DNA of 64,000 nt, from contig NZ_LT629702.1 of assembly GCF_900103345.1 (NCBI RefSeq), positions 620,001 to 684,000 of the forward strand, written 5' to 3'. The position numbers and the translations under genes were made by a program. This document shows positions 53,260 to 60,317 of the stretch, in pieces; positions within the stretch are counted from its first letter, which is position 1; each line of letters begins with the position of its first letter. Below the pieces are notes generated by a model. It did not search any database and had not been told where the DNA came from. It worked only from the letters and a program-made list of their open reading frames with translations. The stretch is from Pseudomonas azotoformans. GTDB lineage: Bacteria; Pseudomonadota; Gammaproteobacteria; Pseudomonadales; Pseudomonadaceae.

Positions 53260-53350
53260 TGTGGGAGCGGGCTTGCTCGCGAATGCGGTGCATCAGTCAA
53301 CCCATTCATCAACCGACAGACTGCTTTCGCGAGCAAGCCCGCTCCCACAG
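53260..53350. repeat. REPIN (two inverted REP sequences)
   Basis: GTGGGAGCGGGCTTGCTCGC at 53261-53280 is answered by the inverted copy ending GCTCCCAC at 53349. It lies between the lyase and symporter genes of the same operon. Confidence 0.92.
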
Positions 53351-53373
53351 TTAGATCTCCGTTGGATTTGGGA

Positions 53374-54729
53374 TCAGCGTTTGACTGGTCCGCTGCGCGC
53401 CAGCGCGATGTCCACCATCTGCGGCGCCAGCCCCAGGTAGTTGGCGGGGTCGGTCAGGCGTTGCAGTTCGGCCACATCCAATTGCGCAGTGGCTTCGCCC
53501 TGGGCGAGCAGGGCGTCGAGCAGGCTGGTGCCCTGGTCGTTGGCCATGCGGCACGCGGCGTACACCACATCGTGGGCCACCTGGCGACCGAGGGCCGGGG
53601 CGAGACCCATCATCACGGCTTCGGCGACGATCAGGCCCTGGGTCATGTCGAGGTTCCTGCGCATGCGCTCGGGGCGCACTTCCAGGCCGGCGAGCATGAA
53701 GGTCGCCTGGCCAAGGGACGCGGCGCTGAGGGCGAAGGCTTCAGGGATGGCGATCCACTCCGCCTGCCACGGGCCGGTGGAGCGTTCGAAGTCCTGGATC
53801 ATCGCGTCGAGCATCAGCCCGGCGTGTTGGCGCACGCCCTTGGCGGCGGCGTACATCAGCTCGCAGGAAATCGGGTTGCGCTTCTGCGGCATGGTGCTGC
53901 TGGCGCCACGGCCCTTGACGAAGGGTTCGTACACTTCGCCCAGTTCGCTGGTCATCATCATCATGATGTCCAGGGCGATCTTGCCCAGGGAGCCGGTAAC
54001 CAGGCCGAGGAAGTTCAAGGTTTCGGCCAGCCCATCACGGGCCACATGCCAGGTGGCTTGCGGCACGCCCAGGCCGAGCTCAGCCATCAACGCTTCCTGC
54101 ACCTGCAGCCCCTTGTCGCCCAGGGAGGCGAGGGTGCCGGCCGCCCCGGCGAACTGACCGATTTCGACCCGTGGACGCAACTCCACCAGGCGCTCGGCGT
54201 GGCGATCGAACATGCTCAGCCATACCGCGCACTTGTAGCCGAAGGTGATCGGCAGCGCGTGCTGCAAGTGGGTGCGACCCGCCATCGGCGTGTCGCGATA
54301 GCGCGCGGCGAGGCCGGCGAGCAGGCTGCGTACGGTCTGGATATCACGCTCGACGATGGCCAGCGCGGCGCGCACTTGCAGGACTACGGCGGTGTCCATG
54401 ATGTCCTGGGTGGTGGCGCCCCAGTGCACGTAGCGGCCGGCTTCACCGCAGATTTTCGACAGTTGCTCCACCAGCGGCAGGATCGGGTAACCGACGATCT
54501 CGGTCTCGTGCTGCATCAGCGCCAGGTCCAGGGCCTCGTACTGCGACAGCGCGGCGATCTGCTCGGCGGCGTCGGCGGGGATCACGCCGCACCGCGCTTC
54601 GGCGCGAGCCAGGGCCACTTCCACTTCGATGTAACGCTCGATCAGCGCTTTATCAGAGAACACGCCGCGCATTTCGGCGGTGCCGAACATGTCGCGGAAC
54701 AGGGCGGAATCAAAAACGGTACTCGACAT
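53374..54729 (-). CDS. Fumarase/aspartase-superfamily lyase (adenylosuccinate lyase/CMLE-like)
   Basis: The protein has 451 residues. Signatures are VHWGATTQDIMDTAVVLQ, PMAGRTHLQHALPITFG and GRGASSTMPQKRNPISCE with the catalytic Ser. It is closest in type to the 3-carboxymuconate cycloisomerase/adenylosuccinate lyase branch, but neighbours are not purine or protocatechuate genes. The pairing with a dicarboxylate symporter and a fumarase suggests it releases fumarate from an N-substituted aspartate or similar compound, which is inference. A candidate CA motif precedes its RBS. Confidence 0.9.
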   Translation of the reverse strand: MSSTVFDSALFRDMFGTAEMRGVFSDKALIERYIEVEVALARAEARCGVIPADAAEQIAALSQYEALDLALMQHETEIVGYPILPLVEQLSKICGEAGRYVHWGATTQDIMDTAVVLQVRAALAIVERDIQTVRSLLAGLAARYRDTPMAGRTHLQHALPITFGYKCAVWLSMFDRHAERLVELRPRVEIGQFAGAAGTLASLGDKGLQVQEALMAELGLGVPQATWHVARDGLAETLNFLGLVTGSLGKIALDIMMMMTSELGEVYEPFVKGRGASSTMPQKRNPISCELMYAAAKGVRQHAGLMLDAMIQDFERSTGPWQAEWIAIPEAFALSAASLGQATFMLAGLEVRPERMRRNLDMTQGLIVAEAVMMGLAPALGRQVAHDVVYAACRMANDQGTSLLDALLAQGEATAQLDVAELQRLTDPANYLGLAPQMVDIALARSGPVKR

Positions 54730-54742
54730 GGGCTAATCCTAT

Positions 54743-54750
54743 TTGTTATT
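54743..54750 (-). promoter_or_regulatory. Candidate Hfq/Crc (CA) motif before the lyase gene
   Basis: On the minus strand AATAACAA, followed by the AGGA ribosome-binding site, fits AAnAAnAA. It suggests catabolite repression of the lyase operon. Confidence 0.4.
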
Positions 54751-54760
54751 TTTAAACCAT

Positions 54761-54775
54761 ACATATTTAATATGT
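54761..54775. promoter_or_regulatory. Candidate GntR operator between lyase and gntR
   Basis: ACATAT-TTA-ATATGT is a perfect inverted repeat in the 104-bp divergent intergenic region, flanked by a further TACAT. Confidence 0.5.
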
Positions 54776-54833
54776 CCGTACATTATGATTACGCTTGTGC
54801 TGATACACTGTCAACTCGACTGCGAGGGTAAAA

Positions 54834-55574
54834 ATGGAAAGTGTGAGCCAGAGGCGTTATGCGGCGGTGGCCAAGGACCTGATCGATCAGATTGGCAATG
54901 GCCATTACCCGGTAGGGTCGTTATTGCCGACTGAATTCGAACTCTGTTCTCTGTACGCAGTGAGTCGCCACACCGTGCGCGCGGCCATCGACCAGTTGCA
55001 GGGGCAGGGCATGGTCTCGCGGCGCAAGCGTGTGGGCACGCGGGTCGAAGCCGCTTCGCCCCAGGGCGGGTATTCCCAGGCGATGGCCTCGGTGGCCGAC
55101 CTGGTGCAGGTCGCTGAAACCCATATCCGGGATATCCAAGGCGTACGCGAATTCGTCGTCGATATCGCCCAGGCCCGGCGCCTGGGGCTGGAGCCGGGTG
55201 GGCATTATTTCTGCGTGTCGAGCATCAAGGTCGATGCCAGCGCCGGCAATGCGCCGCTGTGCTGGACCGACGTGTACGCCGAACAGGCCTTTGCCGAAGT
55301 GATCCCCGAAGCGCGCAAGCACCCGGATGAACTGATCGCCGCGCTGATCGGCAAGGCGTTCTCGCGGTCTATCGATGTGGTGGACCAGCAAGTGCGGCCG
55401 GTGCAGTTGTCGACCGAACTGGCGGCCAGCCTCAAGGCACAGGGCGGGGCGCTGGGGCTGAATATCATCCGCCAGTATCGTGATGAAAACGGCGGGCTGA
55501 TTGCGGTGTCGGAGACGGTCTATCCAGCGGACCGTTTCACCCTGACCATGCAGATGAAGCGCGACAAGCGCTGA
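54834..55574 (+). CDS. GntR-family (HutC type) regulator with UTRA domain
   Basis: The protein has 246 residues. The winged HTH (about 5-72) reads GSLLPTEFELCSLYAVSRHT and VRAAIDQLQGQGMVSRRKRV. A UTRA effector domain follows (about 95-240, ending YRDENGGLIAVSETVYPADR). GAGGG precedes the start. It is divergent from the lyase-symporter-fumarase group, its probable target. Confidence 0.92.
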   Translation: MESVSQRRYAAVAKDLIDQIGNGHYPVGSLLPTEFELCSLYAVSRHTVRAAIDQLQGQGMVSRRKRVGTRVEAASPQGGYSQAMASVADLVQVAETHIRDIQGVREFVVDIAQARRLGLEPGGHYFCVSSIKVDASAGNAPLCWTDVYAEQAFAEVIPEARKHPDELIAALIGKAFSRSIDVVDQQVRPVQLSTELAASLKAQGGALGLNIIRQYRDENGGLIAVSETVYPADRFTLTMQMKRDKR

Positions 55575-55621
55575 TCCATACGACGATAACCTTGCATCTG
55601 GTAAAACTTTGGCTAATATGA

Positions 55622-55650
55622 CCCGGGTAAAACATATATCGCCCGGGTAA
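55622..55650 (+). promoter_or_regulatory. Tandem CCCGGGTAA repeats upstream of the DUF2239 gene
   Basis: CCCGGGTAA occurs at 55622-55630 and 55642-55650, 20 bp apart, that is two helical turns. The second copy ends five bases before the ATG at 55656 and leaves no room for a Shine-Dalgarno sequence. Confidence 0.5.
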
Positions 55651-55655
55651 TAAAT

Positions 55656-56228
55656 ATGTCTACGCGCACGCTTCCTGCTTGTACCGCCTTTATCCGCCAC
55701 CAGCGTGTGGCGGCAGGTTCCTATACGGACGTCGCCACGACGCTCGCCGAGCTTGACCAGCCCACGGGCAGTTTCCTGGTCTTCGACGACGCCACCGGCA
55801 ACCAGGTCGACTTTCCCTGGCCCGCAGGCTATGCGCCCGAACTACCAACCCAGGTCGACGTGACCGACGAGCCTCCCGCTACCCCCTCGGTTGGGCGCCC
55901 GAAGCTTGGGGTAGTCGCGCGGGAAGTCACGCTGTTGCCGCGTCATTGGGAATGGCTGGGCCAACAACGCGGCGGGGCTTCGGCGGTATTGCGGCGGCTG
56001 GTGGATGAAGCGCGCACTGCCCATGCTTCCCGTGACCGGATACGCCAGGCCAAGGAAGCCAGCTATCGGTTCATGAGTGCCGTCGGCGGTGACCTGCCCG
56101 GTTTTGAAGACGCCTCGCGTGCGTTATTTGCCTTTGATGCGGCGGACTTTTCGAGCAAGATCGCGCACTGGCCGCCAGACGTGCAGACCTACCTGGCTTG
56201 GCTGTCGCGCGACGCGTTCCCTGTCTGA
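55656..56228 (+). CDS. DUF2239 family protein
   Basis: The protein has 190 residues, soluble. TFIRHQRVA-type start (PACTAFIRHQRVAAGSY), LLPRHWEWLGQQRGGASAVL and ASYRFMSAVGGDLPGFEDAS fit DUF2239. The middle part resembles a short DNA-binding or ribbon-helix-type segment (VTLLPRHWEWLGQQRGG, RRLVDEAR), as in this family. No function is established that I know. No Shine-Dalgarno precedes the ATG; repeats sit there instead. Confidence 0.83.
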   Translation: MSTRTLPACTAFIRHQRVAAGSYTDVATTLAELDQPTGSFLVFDDATGNQVDFPWPAGYAPELPTQVDVTDEPPATPSVGRPKLGVVAREVTLLPRHWEWLGQQRGGASAVLRRLVDEARTAHASRDRIRQAKEASYRFMSAVGGDLPGFEDASRALFAFDAADFSSKIAHWPPDVQTYLAWLSRDAFPV

Positions 56229-56252
56229 CAACAACTCCTGGATTCGAACCTC

Positions 56253-57608
56253 ATGGAAGTCACCCAGCAACGGCCGTTGTGGCAGATCTACCTGATCTTT
56301 CTGGCACCGATGGTGCTGTCCAACTTCCTGCAAAGTTTTTCCGGCACCCTCAACGGTATCTATGTCGGGCAGATGCTTGGCACCCAGGCGCTGGCGGCGG
56401 TGTCGGGGATGTTTCCCATCGTGTTCTTTTTTATTGCTCTGGTGATCGGCCTGGGGGCGGGCGCCTCGGTACTGATCGGCCAGGCGTGGGGCGCGCAGGA
56501 AACCGCGCTGGTCAAGGTGATCACCGGCGCCACCCTGACGCTGGGCGCGTTGGTGGGGGTGATCGCAGCAGTACTCGGTAGTCTGTTTGCACGCCCTGCG
56601 TTGCAGGCGCTCGGCACGCCGGTGGATGTGCTCGACGATGCTGTGGGCTATGCGCAGATGATGATGTTGATCATGCCGCTGCTGCTGGTCTTTATCCTCT
56701 ACACCCAATTGTTGCGGGGCGTCAGCGACACGATCTCGCCGTTGCTCGCGCTGATGGTCTCGACCCTGGTTGGCCTGCTGCTGACACCGGCGCTGATACG
56801 CGGCTGGATCGGCCTGCCGCCCTTGGGTATCCAGAGCGCGGTCTACGCCGGGTTGGTGGGTAACGCGGCTGCGATGCTGTTTTTGATCCTGCGCCTGCGG
56901 CATAAGCATCATGTGATGGCGCCGGATCGCGAACTGCTGGCGGCCCTGCGCCTGGATCGCGTCATTCTCGGTAAGGTCCTGCGCATCGGCTTGCCCACGG
57001 GCTTGCAGATGGTGGTGTTGTCGCTGTCGGAATTGGTCATCCTCGCCCTGGTCAACGGCCATGGCTCCCAGGCCACCGCGGCCTATGGCGCGGTAACGCA
57101 GATCGTCAACTATGTGCAATTCCCGGCGCTGTCGATTGCCATCACTGCGTCGATCCTCGGGGCCCAGGCGATTGGTGCCGGGCGCCTGGAGCGCATCGGG
57201 CCGATCCTGCGCACCGGGCTGCTGATCAACACCTGCCTCACCGGTGGGCTGATCGTGCTCGGCTACCTGTTGTCCCACTGGCTGCTCGGCTTGTTCATCA
57301 CCGATGACGCGGCACGGACCAATGCCGAGCACCTGCTGCACATTATGTTGTGGAGCATCCTGGTGTTCGGTTTCCAGGCGGTGGTGGGCGGGATCATGCG
57401 CGCCAGCGGCGTGGTGTTGATGCCGGTGGCGATCTCGATCTTCTGCGTGCTCTGCGTGGAACTGCCAATGGCGTACCTGCTCAACGCCCACTTCGGCCTG
57501 GAAGGGGTGTGGATGGCGTTCCCGGTGACCTACCTGGCCATGCTGGCGTTGCAGGCTGCGTATTACCGGCTGGTGTGGCGACACAAGCAGATCAAGCGGT
57601 TGGTGTGA
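56253..57608 (+). CDS. MATE-family efflux transporter
   Basis: The protein has 451 residues and twelve membrane helices in two halves. GTLNGIYVGQMLGTQALAAV opens the first half and GLPTGLQMVVLSLSELVILA the second. MATE exporters expel drugs or metabolites in exchange for Na+ or H+. It starts 24 bp after the DUF2239 gene and converges with the TetR gene, overlapping its end by 17 bp. Confidence 0.93.
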   Translation: MEVTQQRPLWQIYLIFLAPMVLSNFLQSFSGTLNGIYVGQMLGTQALAAVSGMFPIVFFFIALVIGLGAGASVLIGQAWGAQETALVKVITGATLTLGALVGVIAAVLGSLFARPALQALGTPVDVLDDAVGYAQMMMLIMPLLLVFILYTQLLRGVSDTISPLLALMVSTLVGLLLTPALIRGWIGLPPLGIQSAVYAGLVGNAAAMLFLILRLRHKHHVMAPDRELLAALRLDRVILGKVLRIGLPTGLQMVVLSLSELVILALVNGHGSQATAAYGAVTQIVNYVQFPALSIAITASILGAQAIGAGRLERIGPILRTGLLINTCLTGGLIVLGYLLSHWLLGLFITDDAARTNAEHLLHIMLWSILVFGFQAVVGGIMRASGVVLMPVAISIFCVLCVELPMAYLLNAHFGLEGVWMAFPVTYLAMLALQAAYYRLVWRHKQIKRLV

Positions 57609-58179
57609 GGCTCAGGCCGCGCAGCAACAGTTCCAGGCTTTGCAAGCCTTGTTCCAGCCGCTCGTCCGAGTGTTGGTCCCTGGCGATCCACAGGGCAGTG
57701 TTGACCAGGCCTCCATTGATCAACTGCGCCAGTGCATCGCTCGGGGCCGGGCGGATAACACCGGTTTGCATCAACGCCTCCAGGCGTTCGCGCAGCGATT
57801 CGACACAGTGTTGCTGAGAGCCGGTGTCGCCCAGAACGGCTGGCGCGTCCTGCAACACAATGCGCTGGATCTCACTGTCTTGAGCCATGCGCAAGTAGGT
57901 GCGGCAACGTTCGCAAAAACCGACCCAGGGGTCGGTGGCCTCAGCGGTGATGCGCTGCAGGCGCGCATCCATCTCACTGTCGAGCTGGGCCACCACGGCC
58001 GCCAACAAGCCCTTCTTGTCACCAAAGTGGTGGTACAACGCCCCCCGGGTCAGACCGGCGCGGGCGGTGAAATCGTCCATTGAGGTATTGGCGTACCCTT
58101 GGGCTGCGAAGGCTTCGCGGGCGCTGGCGATCAGCCTGGCGCGGGTCTCTTCGATCATTTCAGCACGGGCTCGGCTCAT
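57592..58179 (-). CDS. TetR-family repressor
   Basis: The protein has 195 residues from ATG 58179 (MSRARAEMIEETRARLI); a longer frame runs through the operator region and is rejected. The HTH is MDDFTARAGLTRGALYHHFG. The C-terminal domain resembles the TetR_C of the AcrR-like group (RLQRITAEATDPWVGFCERC). It is divergent from an MFS exporter gene, with two palindromes between them. Confidence 0.93.
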   Translation of the reverse strand: MSRARAEMIEETRARLIASAREAFAAQGYANTSMDDFTARAGLTRGALYHHFGDKKGLLAAVVAQLDSEMDARLQRITAEATDPWVGFCERCRTYLRMAQDSEIQRIVLQDAPAVLGDTGSQQHCVESLRERLEALMQTGVIRPAPSDALAQLINGGLVNTALWIARDQHSDERLEQGLQSLELLLRGLSLTPTA

Positions 58180-58212
58180 GGGTAGGGCTCGCAATGGGCA
58201 AGTGAAAGATTG

Positions 58213-58229
58213 ACATACGCTGCGTATGT
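58213..58229. promoter_or_regulatory. TetR operator 1
   Basis: ACATACGC-T-GCGTATGT is a perfect 8-bp inverted repeat with one central base, 34 bp before the tetR start. Confidence 0.75.
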
Positions 58230-58244
58230 TACGCATGATTTGTC

Positions 58245-58261
58245 ACATACGCACCGTATGT
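58245..58261. promoter_or_regulatory. TetR operator 2
   Basis: ACATACG-CAC-CGTATGT repeats the first operator's arms with a 3-base centre. The two centres are 32 bp apart, about three helical turns. Confidence 0.75.
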
Positions 58262-58321
58262 ATTTTGCCTCGAACAGTGCAGATAGCAAGTTCCGGGGCT
58301 TTCACAAAGAGGTCACGCAGG

Positions 58322-59494
58322 ATGGCAAACCCTTACGCCGAGTTGTTCCAGGTTCCTGGCGCCCGGGCTTTTGTACTGGCGGGGATGCTGGCGCGCATGC
58401 CGGTCTCGATGACGGGGATCGGCTTGATCACCATGCTCTCGCAGGTGCACGGCGGTTACGGCCTGGCGGGCTCGGTGGCGGCGGTGTTTGCCTTGGCCAC
58501 GGCGTTTTGCGCGCCGCAGGTATCCAGGCTGGTGGATCGCTATAGCCAAGGGCGGGTGTTACCGATTGCCGCATTGGTTGGGGGTGGGGCGTTGTTGATG
58601 TTGCTGCTGTGCACTCGCTTGCAGGCACCGAACTGGACGCTGTTCCTGTTCGCCGCCCTGGCCGGTTGCATGCCCAACATGTCGGCCATGGTGCGCGCGC
58701 GCTGGACCGAGTTGTACCGGGGCCAGCCCAAGTTGCAGACCGCATTTGCGCTGGAGTCGGTGCTGGATGAGGTGTGCTTTATCATCGGCCCGCCGATCTC
58801 GGTGGGTTTGTGCGTGGTGCTGTTCCCGGAAGCAGGGCCGCTGGTGGCTGCGTTGTTGCTGGCGGTGGGCGTCACCACCTTTGTGCTGCAGCGCGAGACC
58901 GAGCCACCGGTGCACGCGCATCACGGGCATCACGGTCGCTGGCTGATCGCGTCGCCCTCGGTGTTGATCCTGATGATCCTGCTGCTGGCCATGGGCGTGA
59001 TCGTCGGCGTGGTAGATGTGGTCAGTGTCGCCTTTGCCCAGCATCAGGGCCAGCCGGCGGCTGCCAGTATCGTGCTGTCGGTGTACGCCATCGGTTCGTG
59101 CCTGGCGGGGCTGGCGTTCGGCACCCTCAAGCTCAAGGCGCCGCTGCCCCGGCAGTTCCTGTTGTGCGGCATCGCCACGGCGTTGACCACTTTGCCGTTG
59201 CTGCTGGTGACCAACATCGCAGGGCTGGCGGTGGCGGTCTTTGTCTCCGGACTGTTCTTTGCCCCCACCCTGATTGTGTCCATGGCCCTTGTGGAACAGG
59301 TCGTGCCCGCCAGCCGATTGACCGAGGGCATGACCTGGCTGATCACCGGCCTCAGCATCGGCGTGGCCATCGGCGCCGCCAGCTCCGGGTGGATGATCGA
59401 TCACTTTGGCGCCACCAGCGGGTTCTGGGTGGCGCTGGCGGCGGGGGCGGTCGTGTTTGGGGCAGCGGTGTTGGGGTATCGGCGGCTGGGATGA
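58322..59494 (+). CDS. MFS-family exporter
   Basis: The protein has 390 residues and about twelve membrane helices from ATG 58322, with AGAGG upstream; the frame is open back to 58226 through the operators. LITMLSQVHGGYGLAGSVAA and LVDRYSQGRVLPIAALVGGG are of the drug-exporter type, with a His-rich cytoplasmic loop (HAHHGHHGR, about residue 200). It is controlled most likely by the divergent TetR repressor. Confidence 0.92.
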   Translation: MANPYAELFQVPGARAFVLAGMLARMPVSMTGIGLITMLSQVHGGYGLAGSVAAVFALATAFCAPQVSRLVDRYSQGRVLPIAALVGGGALLMLLLCTRLQAPNWTLFLFAALAGCMPNMSAMVRARWTELYRGQPKLQTAFALESVLDEVCFIIGPPISVGLCVVLFPEAGPLVAALLLAVGVTTFVLQRETEPPVHAHHGHHGRWLIASPSVLILMILLLAMGVIVGVVDVVSVAFAQHQGQPAAASIVLSVYAIGSCLAGLAFGTLKLKAPLPRQFLLCGIATALTTLPLLLVTNIAGLAVAVFVSGLFFAPTLIVSMALVEQVVPASRLTEGMTWLITGLSIGVAIGAASSGWMIDHFGATSGFWVALAAGAVVFGAAVLGYRRLG

Positions 59495-59860
59495 TCAGTT
59501 GATCGCAGGGCAAGCGTCTGCGCCGTGATGCTGCAGAAACTCGTTCAACGCTTGGCGGGTCAGGTCATTGAGCGTCACCTTTTTACGGGTTGCCGCCAGC
59601 GCCGCCGCCAGGTGCAGATCATGGCCGACCCGGACATTGAAGGAGCCCTTGCAAGGTTTCTCTGGTGCATGCCCCAGGGTCTGGCAGGTGGCGAGGTAAT
59701 CATCCACCGCCTCACGAAAAGCCGTATCCAGTTCGGCGACGGTTTTCCCTTCGTAGCTCACCAGTGCCTTGATGAACAAGACCTTGCCGAACAGGCAGTT
59801 GTCTTCGAGGCTGGCTTCGATGGAGCCGATGTAGCCGTTGTGTTTCAGTTGGTTGTTCAC
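59495..59860 (-). CDS. hicB: HicB-family antitoxin
   Basis: The protein has 121 residues. The HicB fold reads YIGSIEASLEDNCLFGKVLF and VAELDTAFREAVDDYLATCQ. A ribbon-helix-helix-like C-terminus follows (SFNVRVGHDLHLAAALAATR and LTRQALNEFLQH). It overlaps hicA by 4 bp. Its stop lies one base after the convergent MFS gene ends. Confidence 0.93.
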   Translation of the reverse strand: MNNQLKHNGYIGSIEASLEDNCLFGKVLFIKALVSYEGKTVAELDTAFREAVDDYLATCQTLGHAPEKPCKGSFNVRVGHDLHLAAALAATRKKVTLNDLTRQALNEFLQHHGADACPAIN

Positions 59861-60108
59861 TGAATCAGCTCTCCTGATTTCAATTGTTCGATGATCTGGC
59901 GCCGAATGTAGTGTTTCAGTTCGTTGCCAGGGTGAGGCTTGTGCAAGGTGATCATTGCACTGGGGTCGCCGATGTCGAATTTGACGCGGCTTCCAGCCCC
60001 TTCAATCTGCGTGTAGCCCAGTCGTCGCAGCAGCGTGACGAGCTCGGGCCAGGTAAATGTCATTTGCTCGTTGAGCAATTTGGTCAGCAGCTTTTCATTT
60101 TTGGACAC
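59857..60108 (-). CDS. hicA: HicA-family mRNA interferase toxin
   Basis: The protein has 83 residues. The double-stranded-RNA-binding-like fold reads TWPELVTLLRRLGYTQIEGA, then GSRVKFDIG, and the catalytic His in MITLHKPHPGNELKHYIRRQ. The gene precedes hicB and is translationally coupled to it. Confidence 0.93.
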   Translation of the reverse strand: MSKNEKLLTKLLNEQMTFTWPELVTLLRRLGYTQIEGAGSRVKFDIGDPSAMITLHKPHPGNELKHYIRRQIIEQLKSGELIQ

Positions 60109-60238
60109 GGCGTTCCCTGCGTGTAACTAAATGTAGTTGCAAAAAGTGGTGTTCGTCAATGCTAGCTGCTGTTCGGGTGGTCTTCCCGAGATTGATGTAA
60201 CCCTTGATGACACTGTGCGCCGCGCCTCGCATCCCCCG

Positions 60239-60262
60239 CTAATTTTTCCCTCTCCGGTTCGT
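60239..60262 (+). promoter_or_regulatory. PvdS-like iron-starvation promoter element (degenerate)
   Basis: CTAATT (60239-60244) and CGT (60260-60262) are 15 bp apart, against the PvdS consensus TAAAT-N16/17-CGT. It has one mismatch and a spacer one base short, 56 bp before the NRPS start, where a pyoverdine promoter is expected. Confidence 0.45.
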
Positions 60263-60317
60263 TTTATAGGGACGACGTGCCTTTGTGCTTCCTGCCTATT
60301 GCTCCGGACTCCAAGAA

